A stretch of DNA of 64,000 nucleotides from Prosapia bicincta (GCA_036971475.1 JBAIZL010000001.1:111395350-111459349), one strand, 5' to 3'. Shown: positions 9,859 through 21,790, counted from the stretch's first letter. Numbers and translations: made by a program. Notes: a model not told the origin generated them from the sequence alone.

Positions 9859-12114
9859 TAACATGCCTCCTCAAATTTGTCTTCAGGATAAATTGACTCT
9901 AAGTTAATCAAATTATTACCAAGTTATTTCGTTTTACAATAACTGATTTATTTTAACCTTGAGGTCAAAACGGTAGCATTTATAGGTAGTTACATATTAA
10001 TAGTTTAAATTTAATATAACTTTGCCGGTAAGCCCCAAAACTCTTTTATTTATATTCAAATTAACATTTCTAATAGACTGGATTTAATTATTTAAAGACT
10101 TGTATAGGTTACTGGACCTGGTTTGATAAATTTTAATTTTTAATATTCTGTATTTAATATTTTGACATTATAGAGTTGATTTTATTTTTCAAATAAATTA
10201 ATACTTAATACTTGCGTGGTTCCTTGTTTCACTTCACTAGACACCCTATTTCCGTACGTACAGGATTATAAATGCAACGCCACGAGTAGGTCTAGTGAGA
10301 AAAAAGTATCCGATATGATATGGACATGAAAAACATGTGATTTAAAATAGCACTAGCCATGTATAGTATACAAAACTTAAATTGTGCAGGATCTAAAGAA
10401 AGTCAAGGATAGACTGAAAGGCTAACGCAATTTTATTTCAGACAATTGTTATGGGCACTTGGGTGATTTTAATAACGTATGTCGTCGTCCCTCCACGTGG
10501 TCGACGAACGGGTTGGTCGACGGGAGGGTAACAACGGGGAACGCACTGTACTGGAACCTTTGTAATTTCAAAACTATAAAAGTTATAATAACCAAGACAA
10601 TGTTTTTAACTAAAAAAATAATGGCTTTAATTATAGTTCTAACGTAAAAATTGATAACTATAATACCTACTGATAAAATAATTGTTTGACTTTAAACGTT
10701 TACTTTTACTTAGGTTTATAAGTGAATTTTCATTGAAAAATATCCTACTGAGGAAAATGTAAACAAACATAGATGAGAGTTGGTTTTAGAACATCGGAAA
10801 ATGAAAAAATATATTTGTTCTAATTTATACTCACAAATATATGCTAGCATCGCAATAGCTTTCGGGTCTAAATCATGGTAACTTTAGAACGAAAGATCCC
10901 GATTTCGATCTGATTTAATAAGCAGATGTAATTTGTTATTTGTGGGACTATGTTTATAAATAGGAATAAACCATTAATCAGAAGTAGACTTTTCGCCCGC
11001 CTGTTTCAATACGGATTATTATAGATTTTCCATTTTCTACCAAAAATGTTATGTATTTCTGAAATGCATTTATAAAGATTAAAATCCAATCTGAAGGACA
11101 CAATTTTTTATAAGATTTTATAAGATTTAATAAATTATTTTGGATGTCATTATCACATAGAACTAACTTGTTGAACCGAAAAAAGTTATCAGGTTTTAAA
11201 AAGTTAAAAATTGAAAAAACCCTGTATTTAAAAGGTTTCCAGGTAGTGACAAATTAAACCCATGTCTCTCAATAGACTGTAAACAATTAAGTGATGCGTA
11301 AGATCACTTTATTATCAAAGATAATAAAGGCTTCAGAGCATTGAACTGCCAAGTAGATGGTTAAATAGTTACTGTTTGGGAACTTTGATGTGTCTGCAGC
11401 TTCTCTGCCTTAGGTGAATAACTCATCATGCATATAATTACACTATACGCTTGAATGAATTTCGAAAAATTGAAAATAAAATAAAATAAAATTCAAATAT
11501 TTCTATAATATAAGTATCCATATAAAACAAATTTTTAATTTTTAGTTATATTTAAACGATTTATTTATAAATCTATACTTGTTTGATAAAAATCTGTGAT
11601 TTTAATTTATTCCATTACTATTAGTTATAGGCGATGCAATTAATTCGTTATATATTATTATTTAATAATCCGATTTCAAATTGAATCAGTTTTAAGAAGT
11701 AAACATTTATTTGTTGTACTACAGTTTAGACACATACTTATGCTCATATATATATAAAGCAGGAGATATATTCGGGAAAACATTAGAATTAAAAGGAAAA
11801 TTGTAAATAATGGGTCTATGTAAAAAAATAAAGTCAGCTTATAAGAAAGCGTATTTCGCGCATTATATGCTAAAGACAGTCAATAAAATACATCATACTA
11901 AAACAGTCCTTGAAATTAAAGACTGAACCAATTAGTTTTAGACTTATTTTATGGCAAATTTTGAAAAAAAATCTTTTGTTTCAAATTTTACTGTCTACAA
12001 TAGGCCCTAATGAACAAATATAGTCGGTAGATATAGAATTGTAAAGTATTTAGATTTTAAGCACTATACGGCTCAGGTAAAAGATTTATTGATCAATTTC
12101 ATTGCACATTTAAA
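9859..12114. other. Intergenic, no gene; one GC-rich patch
   Basis: Mostly AT-rich unique-looking sequence. At 10481-10560 there is an isolated GC-rich block with CCCTCC (10489-10494) complementary to GGAGGG (10523-10528), two GTCGAC palindromes (10500-10505, 10516-10521) and a CACGTG. A 62-codon frame crosses it but resembles nothing I know. Confidence 0.5.
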
Positions 12115-12611
12115 GACCCCATTGATTTGCCCCTAAACCACATTGTAGGGGCCACAACTCAATACTTTTATGACGTAAAATATTTTTGTTTTGGAGCCAG
12201 AACCCTCAATTCGGCCTTTTGCCAACCCCTCAGAGCTACATCCGTCTATCAGTGCTCCCTTTCGATGACGGCTTTGGACTTATCACCCCAAAAGTCATCG
12301 AGTGGCCATTTTCTAGCGATTTTTTCGCTTCTAATTTTTTACCCAAAATCACGTCCTTAGCCCTCAAACACATTGTGGGGTTCACTTCAGCTTAGTACTG
12401 TTATACTAAAAAAAATTGTGGTTTTTAGATCCATAACCCTCAAAACTCTCGAATGATATTTTACCATCATTTTCCTGACACTTGCACTTTAACTTAAACT
12501 AACATCTTTGCCACCCTTTTACTGCTACATCAGCTTATCACCGCTTCCTTTCGTTGACATCATTGGTCTCAGCGCCCTCAATATCCCCAAATGATCATAT
12601 TCTAGTGTGTG

Positions 12612-12620
<9 letters not shown>
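12115..12620. repeat. Degenerate tandem repeat, period about 230-290 bp
   Basis: Two diverged units. CCCTAAACCACATTGTAGGGG near 12130 matches CCCTCAAACACATTGTGGGG near 12361. CAGAGCTACATCCGTCTATC near 12231 matches TACTGCTACATCAGCTTATC near 12523, followed by related CTTTCGATGAC / CTTTCGTTGAC and TTTTCTAGCG / ATTCTAGTGT words. Unit spacing differs between blocks, so indels are present. Overlapping short frames here (77 and 69 codons) are probably not genes. Confidence 0.65.

Positions 12621-12639
<19 letters not shown>
12612..12639. repeat. Poly(T) tract
   Basis: 28-base T run just after the second tandem unit. It could be the poly(A) end of a minus-strand retrosequence or a plain homopolymer. 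Confidence 0.9.
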
Positions 12640-12643
<4 letters not shown>

Positions 12644-13190
12644 CCACAACTTTCCACTTTCCATACTTTGTCTTTCCATGTGACTAAAATTATTTCAGCT
12701 TTCAATTCAATTTTATTATCTAAGCAATTTTGGACTGTGTCCCTAAATGTATTTTTAAAACGTAAATTTATTCATAACCTTCTCTAAGAATATAAAACAA
12801 TTATAAAATAATGCCTACGTATCAATGTTTCCAATTATACTTGACAACCATTTGTAACATATCAAGAAATAAAATTATGCAATAAACGTACATAGTTTTA
12901 TTTCGATAGGTTTATATTTTATTACTTCTATGGTAATGCCTATAATTTCAAGTTACGTGCTACTTTGTTTACATCCGTTTAAGTAGATGATTTCAATTTT
13001 AAATAATTAGTTCAATACAACTGCTAAGTAATCAGAGCTCAAATCCAAATTTTCATTACTTAAATGAAGATATCCAAAAGATATGTTATTTTATTTACAA
13101 CTGTTTTCCCCTATGTGTGTTTCCTGGGAAATGAAAATTAGAACCTAAATCTGATATTATCTGATATTCTTATCATTACCATTAGTTGTT
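12640..13190. other. No gene seen
   Basis: AT-rich, no coding signal or repeat structure recognised. Confidence 0.55.
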
Positions 13191-13194
13191 GACA

Positions 13195-13545
13195 GTCTTG
13201 CTCCTCAGTCCACATGGCTAGCATTTAAGTAGCCTCCGGTCTTTACTCGACTCTTTAAAGAATATTCTTATAACACATGTTTTTAGATGTGCCTATCTTT
13301 ATTTATTCACACTGAATATAATGTTCATCTTTTTTTTTATTACTTCATTTATTAGTATTGAATTCCCACCTTTAGCCTTGATAAGTAGATGGTAGATACG
13401 ACAAACTGTAAAACCTTGTAAGGATATGATTTTTTATCCTTACCGTAAAATAAGTTTCAGATATCACGAAGATATCAATTTTTCGTTCGGTTGTAATTAC
13501 TTCCACGACTTCCTCTTCGTTTAAAATTCCGTGGGCATTCTAAGA
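13195..13545 (-). pseudogene. LINE AP-endonuclease N-terminal remnant
   Basis: On the minus strand a clean stretch reads NAHGILNEEEVVEVITTERK then IDIFVISETYFTV (about 13430-13541). This is the start of a LINE apurinic/apyrimidinic endonuclease: an N-x-x-G-I/L opening, then 'xxIDIxxISET' with the catalytic Glu. It continues in other frames with KGGNSILINE, the strand where the family has G-V-x-x-L-I. The endonuclease nicks target DNA to prime reverse transcription. It is the same strand and family type as the RT remnant at 7440-8900, so both may derive from one copy, with about 4.3 kb of other sequence between. Confidence 0.7.
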
Positions 13546-14738
13546 AGAATTTTTAGGCGCCCCCTTTATCCAATATTGATTGTAACACTTTCAAACAGCT
13601 CCAGAATCTATGGTTGTCAAGTCTAGTATTTACCTCAATAACCACTTTCGCCATTTTTGTGACATTATTCTTGCTTTATTGGTCCAAAACATGTCAAGAT
13701 ATCAGAAGTATCATTCTTAACCATTTGACTATATTGGTTGCGTTCTCTTACTCTATTTGATATGAAATTTCTTTGCTGTTGATCACTTGTTAAATGATTA
13801 TTTTCTAGTACTTTTGTATAACTTAGACTACCTTGCATCTTCTGTAGCTTACAGTGTGATGCATTGATAAAATAGCTTACTCAGGTTTATAACGGGGCGA
13901 TGCAGTCCTTCATACCTAATGCAAGTGGAATTCCGTAGTTAACTGTTATTATGAGTTTTTATTAACGAAAAATGTTTCAAAACTGTCAATAAATAAAATA
14001 AATAACCATTTCATTATATATTTTATGTCCGATTGAGATAAATTGGAAATAAATTGTCTTTTCTACAAATGGAGACTATATTATAGCCTTAAATTAAAAT
14101 ATCCGATTCTTACAATAAATTAGCTTAAGTATCTTTGTTTTCCCAGTCAATTTATGTGATATATTTGAGAAAACTAGATATTCAATCAATATCGTTTATT
14201 AGTATTTAAATGGAATGAATCTAAATTGTTTTAATATGTTCAAGATATGTTTTCAAAAAAGCTTAAAAAAGTATAAGTTTGTAATATTCAGCAGTTAGAC
14301 GTAAAAAAAATAATTTATTCAAACTAAAAATTCCATGTCCATTTTATAACCCTCAATTAATCTATCGGCGTTGAAACCATTCTATTATATATTAAATCTT
14401 ATTTAAATTTAATAACTAGATATGAATATTTGCCGTGATCAGTATATGACTGGCATAATGATTAGATTTTTGTTTTTCTATAACCTAGAAGTAGTTTTTG
14501 TACAAAATAGAGAAACAAAAAGATAACATATTGACGAAAAATTAAGAAAAATGTTTGGAAATTTTAAAAGTACATCTTTTCAAATTAATCTATGAATATA
14601 TAAGTAATTGTGTTTTAAGAACATGCAATTAACCAGCAAGTCTAATATTTCCTCAAAATATTTTATATAAATCACAGATTATTTGCAGTAGGCTAGATTT
14701 TAGAACTTGAGCATATAATTTGTTTTTGATGTATGTGT
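13546..14738. other. No gene seen; possible LINE 5' region
   Basis: 13546-13880 is moderately less AT-rich and may be the 5' part of the minus-strand LINE; the rest is AT-rich without recognisable content. Confidence 0.45.
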
Positions 14739-14740
14739 GT

Positions 14741-14766
14741 GTGCGTGTGTGTGTGTGTATGTGTCT

Positions 14767-14833
<67 letters not shown>

Positions 14834-14850
14834 CGCGCGTGTGTGTCTGT
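14741..14850. repeat. (GT)n / (GC)n microsatellite
   Basis: GT dinucleotide array with interruptions (TATG, TCTG), ending in a short GC run (gcgcgcgcgcg near 14826). Frames of Cys-Val or Thr-His repeats across it are artefacts. Confidence 0.98.
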
Positions 14851-15164
14851 TTGTGCGGGAAAACTATTATTAAGAATAATATATACTGTTTTTTTTTACC
14901 TACATAATTGTATTCCGACAACAATTTTAATACTGTAATAAACATTTATTGTAATTATTAAACATTTTTTGTGATATCAGTTTAAATCCTTGATATCAAA
15001 GCCCTAATGTGAGGTATTGAACTTATGGTAGAAATGTCGGTTCCTTATTGAGAGAACTTAAGTAATCTAATTCAGAGTTTAAATCCAACATTCATAAATC
15101 TCTTCCCAATGTTAATTTTGCGGAAGAAATCCGCTTTATTTTCCTTGACGTAGATAAATAGTTC
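14851..15164. other. No gene seen
   Basis: AT-rich sequence between the GT array and the PLE remnant. Confidence 0.5.
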
Positions 15165-15481
15165 CGGAGTTTGAGAGCAGACAGTCATAGCAAACTTATT
15201 TTTCTTCTTATTAGATTCCGGCATTGCAGGAAATTGTTGTAAAGCATTTTAAAGTAGCACTTGATTGAAAACCTTTTACAACATCTACTAATGTCCATTT
15301 CTAACACCTTGAACTTATGAAACTTATAAAAGAAACTAATAAGGGATTAAGAATGAATATATATGAAGCATTCAAAATATATAAATACAATAATAATAAT
15401 AAATTAATAAAAGAACAAATACAAATACATTCTAAATTTGATACTATATTTAATGTCTATAATGTTACAGCAACAAAATAA
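15165..15481 (+). pseudogene. PLE GIY-YIG endonuclease C-terminus, frameshifted
   Basis: The final in-frame part starts at ATG 15317 and ends in TAA at 15479-15481 (54 codons). It reads MKLIKETNKGLRMNIYEAFK then KEQIQIHSKFDTIFNVYNV. It aligns with the better preserved copy at 62252-62644 (IIKEVNKGLKMNVCEAFEIY ... EQIQIRSKFHTMFNVYNV). Upstream, in shifted frames, RHCRKLL, KHFKVALD and MSISNTLNL correspond to that copy's GIY-YIG helix and linker. PLE proteins join RT to this endonuclease, which nicks target DNA. Only the extreme C-terminus is left here. Confidence 0.8.
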
Positions 15482-15668
15482 ATTTGGCAATTTGTATAAG
15501 TTTAGCAACAATTCTATTTCTAATTTAACGTATGTTTAAGGCCTATAGCTTACATTATTGTAATTTTCATTCCTGATGATGTTGGTACTGTTTACCAACG
15601 AAAAGCTTTGAATATAAATCAATAAATATTCTTGTATTTGAATAACCTATGTTGTTTTAAATAAATAA

Positions 15669-15709
<41 letters not shown>
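15482..15709 (+). mobile_element. PLE 3' UTR with (AT)n end
   Basis: Non-coding tail after the GIY-YIG stop, holding the hammerhead-like motif, then AATATTCTTGTATTTG and TAAATAAATAAATATATAT running directly into (AT)n (about 15673-15709). The close succession of coding end, ribozyme-like core and AT tail defines the 3' structure used to recognise the truncated copies. Confidence 0.75.
15569..15613 (+). ncRNA. Hammerhead-ribozyme-like motif (best of the AGCTTT class)
   Basis: ATTC (stem I) - CTGATGA (15573-15579) - T - GTTGGT / ACCAAC hairpin with ACTGTTT loop (stem II, 6 pairs) - GAAA (15600-15603) - AGCT - TT - GAAT (stem I). All core residues of the CUGANGA...GAAA consensus are present. 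Stem III is only the A-U next to the cleavage site, with a 4-base loop, so a single copy would probably cleave poorly. I recall minimal PLE hammerheads being described as acting as dimers. Confidence 0.7.
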
Positions 15710-15710
<1 letters not shown>

Positions 15711-18700
15711 CATTTTCCGTAACTCGAAACTCAATGCGTACACGAAATATTAGAAAATTATTTCTAAAGGTTCTGTCACCGTCACCTCTCATCTCTACAT
15801 AATGTTCAAGGAACTCGATGTGCAGCTTCATCCTCTACTATATTAATTATTACAGTTACTGTATATAAAATACCAAAATCAATATTTCAAGGTCTATTAT
15901 ATAAATAGGCCTACTATTTATGTTCCTTTTGTATTTTCTTGTTACTGATTTTAAATTACCAGTTTTTCTGGAAGGTCCCATCTACCTAAAGTGTCGTTTT
16001 CTACTCACTAAAACATAAACAGCTAAGGTAATTAATCCAAGAGTACCAACAATAAATATCTAAAGGTCTGTTATCTAAAATTCAAAATGTACGTGAAACG
16101 TTATCTATTGATATCTGCGATGTAATGATATACAACGTAGGCGTACAAAATAGCAACATACAAAAACAGATAATATTGAGTGACTGATAAAGATTAGACA
16201 GTAACAATTAGTCAAGGGAATAAGATAAAAAATATAAACATCACATAATATATGCTGCAATGTAGAATGTTAAGAATTTTATATTTTAGAGGAGTAGCGC
16301 CATATCTTTAGAAGATGGCATGTGAAATTTGGGGCAAACGAAATAAAAAGGAAACTACACCGTAAAATGAAAACAAAGTAATATATTAGTGCAAAAATTT
16401 GAACAAAGAATGACTTTCAATTTAAACCCTAATCTAAACCTCAGAATAAAATAAGGGTTGGACTTCAATTTAAAACACTATTTTCATTAATATCGATTAT
16501 TTAAAGCAATAATACTCATTCAAATCTGTATCAAGCGTGTATCAGTTAATAAAATTTTAAGTCAGAAAATATAAAATTTTTGGATATTTTTCTCGTGATA
16601 TCTATAGGACATTCGCTAGGACACACTAGGTTAACCTAAGTATTTTTAACGCTTTACATAAGACCCACCTGTGTTGGCGCGTTCTACTATCACGCTGACG
16701 CACTCTCAGCTTCAATGTGACCTCGTCGATGGTTGTTATTTATCTTCGAAATAAATGAAATACTGTGTTTAGAAATGATCCGTCTTTTGTTTACGCCTTC
16801 CAAACATATCAGGTCTATTATAAGAGAATAAAACCTTTATTTTGTTAACCTCTTCGTACTTTTACATTTTACTTGTGAAATGCCATTACGTTTTGTTTGT
16901 ACTATCGTTATATTACTTTTATTTTGTTAAATGTAATTATTATATTAATACTAATGGTTCTATTAATTTACTACGTCTGTTAATTAACTTATGTTTTGGT
17001 TTTCTATTACTTTATAGCTATTGCTCTCTTATATCAATTACGTAATCTATTTAGTTTCAAATGAATTTTTTTGTTACGGCGAAAATAACCGGGGTAATTG
17101 CTTTTTTGAAACGTTATTTTATTTATTTGTTATTGCTAAATAGGCATAGTAAGTAGCAGTAACTGGAAGACGAAATCTCTTATCTAGTTTAGTTGTCGTG
17201 AAATACCCACTTTATGCCACCGATATTTATAGTTTGCCAGTTTCTAACACTTCAACTCGATATACTTAGTCACTATCAGCGTCTTCCAGCCACTGCTTCA
17301 AACTAATGAATCCGCTTTTTGTAATCTAGTTCATGACAAAATATTTATTGTCTCTATCAGTATGACGAGAACGCTCGTATATCCTAAAATAAATTTGACA
17401 TTATTTCTAGAATATTTATGCAGGCATACTTTCATTACAAATATTGTTAAAAATTATGATTTAAATTAAAGTTTTAATCAAAACCTGAATACGTTTAAAC
17501 GTAAAATGTACATCTAAGGAATATTGCTACTAGATATTAAATAAACTAAATGATATTTAAAAGAATAAATTACAAACAATATATTTGTACAATTAGTTTT
17601 ATGTGACAACGATTGTGATACATGAACTTAGAAGATTTAAACACGGTCAACTAATTTGTTTTTAATAGGACAAATAAAGAGCTGTTAATTTTTCAACGAA
17701 CAGATAACTACTGCCAACGTTTCAAAAAAGCTCCAGATTTTGGGCATAGTCTAAACTCAAATACTAAGCCTTGATTATTTTCTTTTTCAATATCTTCTAT
17801 TGGTTCACATTACCGCTAAATATATTTATTTATATACCTAGTTCAAATTTTCAATCGTTAATAAAATAATTTATATTAATCCACTCCACTCAAGTTCAAA
17901 ACCTATTGTTAAACTTGCCGTGGACTATAGTTTATGTTGATACAGTTTTTAAAATATCAAATCATTAAATAAATTTAATTTATAAATTCTAGGTTTGCAT
18001 AGGTGACAAACGTCTCAAAACAGGCGAGCTATGCAATATAGTTACTCTGTCCCATTTGGCTTAAAATAAGTGATAACATCCCAGAGCAGCTAACACAATC
18101 AAGTGATCTGTGGATAACTCATGATTTCATAAAACAACTGATTGTTATAGGTTGTGTGGTAGAACTGCTGTTTTAATGTTTAGGGAATTTTACTTTATTT
18201 ATAATAATGTATTATTTGTAATTATATAATAGAATAATCTGATAAAATATTTCTTGATGATGAAAAACTCATCGATCACCTCACAAACAAGAGATTTCAT
18301 TCTTAAACCCGCAACACCTTCATTATGAGGTTCTACTACTATAAGATGTTGGTTACTCACGAATACTAATGTATACAATGAACGTCCTATATTCAGCCCT
18401 ATTTCACACTTTTCTCATTTAAATTTCACAAAAACTATTTAGCAATAGTATGATTGACTGATTTCATAGCTTTTGTTATTCATTTTTCGTGAACCTTTCA
18501 ATCATCTTACGTCAAACGAAACCTCCTTATTTAAATTAATCGTTAATTTTAATAAAAGTAAAAAATAAAAATTAATGTAGAGATACAGTTACGTTGTAAT
18601 TGTTAAAGGATGTATTTTGTTTAAGAACAAACATTTATTACCAACACGTGACAAGCTAATAGCTGAAAAATAATGCATATTGAACTAAAGTACGTAATAG

Positions 18701-18897
18701 TTAAATAACTTTATTTCAAAGTTTTTCTATATAAAATAAATTAAGTAGATTTAGCAGCGCATTAGTTATACTAAAATATGTAGGTTACAGTACAGTAACT
18801 GATATAGGTTGTAGTTGATAACTGGTCTACGTAAAGTGTTCTTTAAGATGCTAACCTAAAATAAAAACGTTGAACACCAGAGTAGACTCATCTTTAA

Positions 18898-18899
<2 letters not shown>
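15710..18899. other. AT-rich intergenic stretch, no gene
   Basis: No coding content recognised. A less AT-rich patch at about 16660-16735 (ttggcgcgttctac, cacgctgacgcac) is unexplained. Confidence 0.55.
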
Positions 18900-18955
<56 letters not shown>

Positions 18956-19021
18956 CAATATGTATTCTTGTGTATTACTAAAGAACTATATATACTATAA
19001 TACTTGTGTATTAATAAAGTT

Positions 19022-19059
<38 letters not shown>

Positions 19060-19125
19060 AACTTTATTAATACACAAGTATTATAGTATATATAGTTCTT
19101 TATTATATATATAGTATATAAAGTT

Positions 19126-19165
<40 letters not shown>

Positions 19166-19231
19166 AACTTTATTAATACACAAGTATTATAGTATATATA
19201 GTTCTTTATTAATACACAAGAATACATATTG

Positions 19232-19262
<31 letters not shown>
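18900..19262. repeat. Nested palindrome of PLE-tail ends and (AT)n tracts
   Basis: (AT)n at 18900-18953, 19026-19056, 19131-19162 and 19236-19262 separate copies of a terminal block. Left arm: CGCAATATGTATTCTTGTG, then ATTACTAAAGAACTATATAT, ACTATAATACTTGTG, TTAATAAAGTTCTTTATA. The right arm is its inverse complement, ending CAAGAATACATATTGCG at about 19219-19235. Inner copies repeat the same words, giving several nested self-complementary segments. The outer block is the same as the end of the PLE tail at 9805-9846, oriented tails-outward. Confidence 0.85.
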
Positions 19263-19266
<4 letters not shown>

Positions 19267-19489
19267 TTTCACTATATGTACTTAAACAAGAGTCTTACTT
19301 GGTATTTATGCGAGTTAACTTTCAATAATTGATAGTATCTCCTATATCAAGCATCACTGACCGTGGGTTGTAGTAGACTCCAATCTTTGAAAGTTAACTC
19401 GCACAATTATCAAGTAAGATTCTTGTTGAAGTACATATAGTGAAATTTATAAGTGATTACAAACAAACAGTGTTGCAGAGTTAAAAAAG

Positions 19490-19495
<6 letters not shown>
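19263..19495. repeat. Foldback (MITE-like) repeat between (AT)n tracts
   Basis: Inverted arms of about 56 bp: 19264-19321 (cactatatgtacttaaacaa ... gttaactttcaa) and 19388-19443 (ttgaaagttaactcgcac ... acatatagtg), with a 66-base spacer. A relative lies at 59937-60060 (tatgtaattaaacaagaatc, ttacttggtatttatgc, gttgcaaagttaaa), also beside (AT)n. No coding capacity. Confidence 0.8.

Positions 19496-19570
<75 letters not shown>
19496..19570. repeat. (AT)n microsatellite
   Basis: Long uninterrupted AT tract abutting a minus-strand PLE-like tail. Confidence 0.98.
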
Positions 19571-19573
<3 letters not shown>

Positions 19574-19645
19574 ATGGTTTTAATTAAACGCATGTTTCAG
19601 CGGCCAAGCTATGATTATCAGTGATAAGGAGAAAACTTCATCCGA
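19571..19645 (-). mobile_element. PLE-like tail with degraded hammerhead-like core
   Basis: Minus strand reads CACTGATAATCATAGC - TTGGCC - GCTGAAACATGCG, i.e. CTGATAA (one change from CTGANGA), a short AGC/GCT hairpin and GAAA. Downstream it runs into (AT)n as other tails do. I could not find a closing stem I, so the call is weaker than the others. Confidence 0.4.
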
Positions 19646-21595
19646 GAGGCGAATGATCACCCATTACTAATGAGAACAGCTTATCTGTCGAAAAATGTTT
19701 GACAATTTACCATCTTATACATAGTGAGATTTCAGTTATTTTTCATTTATCCTGATTTTTAAATTGAAAGAACGCAACAAAACCAATTGAAGTATTTTAG
19801 GATGCAATTTAAGGAAAAACTATTTAGTATCTTAAGATTTATTGATGTATTTGTATTTTTCTACATACTGTGGTAAGGACATTTTGTCTAGAAACGAGTG
19901 CTAATTACAGTCATATTTGAAGGGCAGAAAGGGAGAAATGAGTTTCAAATATATTAGAAATTATTTATTCAGTTCGTATTGTTTTTTAATAATTTCATGT
20001 TTGTCAGATAACATTTTTGTTGTAATCCCATAACCTTAATTAGTTCATGAATAAACTGCATTCTCCCGTAAAGTTGTTTTGGAAAACCTTTCTCACCAAT
20101 GCGAGTATGGACAGGAGAGACAAAATAATCGCATTATAGAGGTTCTTCTGAACCTTTTTCAGTTCAGGTTTTTATATATCTACAAAGTGTTGTCAAATGG
20201 CGTTATTGTTCTTTATATTGTTTCTCTTTAAATGGTAATGAAGAGGGTTTACCTCAGCCGCCCCTATTTATACCCCCCTGCTCCTTGACGCTTACATAGA
20301 GTCCCTTCCGTAAGGGAAAATATAAGTTATGGCCAAAGGTTCCAGTCACTACAAGTTGGAAGCTCTTAATAGCAACTTCGATAATATCAACCTGGTCTCT
20401 TGTGAATTCTTATACAGGTAAGAGTTTATTTTTGAACGCATCCAAATCAATGTAATCAAAGATAAATCAAAACATACACTTTTATGCTACGGAGAAATAA
20501 ACAAACAGTCATACTAAAATACTAATATAGATCAATAAAGGAATAAAACAATTGTTGTACTTCCTTAATTGAATGTACATAACAAACGAGTACATTGAAA
20601 TGACTTACTAAAATCTCGAATGGCCGATTTAAAGTCTATGAATTCTATCTAAAAATATATATAATATAACTAGTTCTATTTTTTTTTTGTAAAAGGAAAG
20701 TAATCACACAAAGATAAACAAATACAAAATTTTGTTACATAAACAGAAAGTCCCTTGTGACACGAAATAGAAATTGTAGTGATATTCTCGTAGCAACAAG
20801 AAACTCAAGTCATTGAAACAATGCCGGGGTTATCTTGGGAAAATGATATTTGTTACTTGCATTGTTGAGGGTTTGTTTGAACTGTTTGGCCTGAAATTCA
20901 GCGATTGTGTGGGGTGAAATTCATAATCGTAATTCTACTGTTGAAAGTTTACGTCGGAGATAACGTATTTTAAAAATTTTAATTTTCGGTTTTATGAAAA
21001 TGCAACCCACTTTAATTTCATTGATGCAGTGGGTTACAATATACCTTTACAATAGTTTTTATTAAATAGTTTGGTTATGTCTCAGAAACAACCATTAAGT
21101 CGCCAATAATAAAGATCCGCTATCCATGTAACTGACAAGAGTGAACTTCCATAGCCCTATATTTTTCTAGGCTGGTTCTGAGAACAAATTAAATTTGCGT
21201 TATTTCATGGTATAGAGTATGTTAATGTATGGCCAGAATTATATCTGAAAGTTACAGTTTTGGTATCCAATTAGGGTGAATTATGCTTAGTGTATTTTCT
21301 TTTTCAGTGATTGATATCTATCAATGACCTCCTGGTATCATATTTGAGATGTGGGATACAAAACAAATATCACTAACAAGAAAAGAAAACTCACCACATT
21401 AAACTAAATGAGGGTCTATTAATTTTACACTCAATACAAAAATTGTTTTGTAAATACTTTTTGATCTGTTCAAAAGGGTTAAATAATTTTTAATAAAATA
21501 AAATTTACCGCAAAAAAATAATAGCAACAAAAAATAAACAACAATAAAATAAAACCAATACTAATAAGTAATACTTCAAGCAATCAAGTAAACCG
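19646..21595. other. Intergenic, no gene
   Basis: No coding content recognised. 20245-20330 is a short GC-richer patch (ctcagccgcccctatttatacccccctgc) containing a TATTTATA word. With no ORF or downstream gene I do not call it a promoter. Confidence 0.5.
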
Positions 21596-21599
21596 ATGG

Positions 21600-21790
21600 T
21601 AAAATTGCATCTATCTCTGGAAAACATACATTACCAAGAGTACAATGGCAAAATATATTACAACACAAAATTATTGGCAAAAACCCCATTACAAAAAAAA
21701 TAATCAAATATAGCAAATAATACAAGTGGCCTAGGATTAAACCCAGATGCACAATTTGATGACAAAGTCATAAGGGTTTAATATTAGGTA
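21600..21790 (-). mobile_element. Degenerate PLE-like tail, same family as 47573-47940
   Basis: On the + strand, the words accaagagtacaatggcaaaa, aaccccattacaaaaaaaat, aatcaaatatagcaaataat and ggattaaaccc match the left arm at 47550-47660. On the minus strand AACCC ... GGGTT (about 21740-21778) closes a stem around a TGAC/GTCA hairpin where related copies carry the hammerhead-like core. The CTGATGA box is eroded. Confidence 0.6.

Noticed and set aside
10848..10915. Possible tRNA-like segment (AATAGCTTTCGGGTC ... GATTTCGATC), with a weak echo at 34845
   Set aside because: Box spacing and arm pairing do not hold and the two sites align only over a few bases.
18870..19272. Tyr-Ile-rich frames on both strands
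   Set aside because: They are translations of (AT)n tracts and the palindromic PLE tail ends.
20245..20330. TATTTATA in a GC-richer patch as a promoter
   Set aside because: No downstream ORF, exon or initiator context; TATA words are everywhere in this AT-rich DNA.
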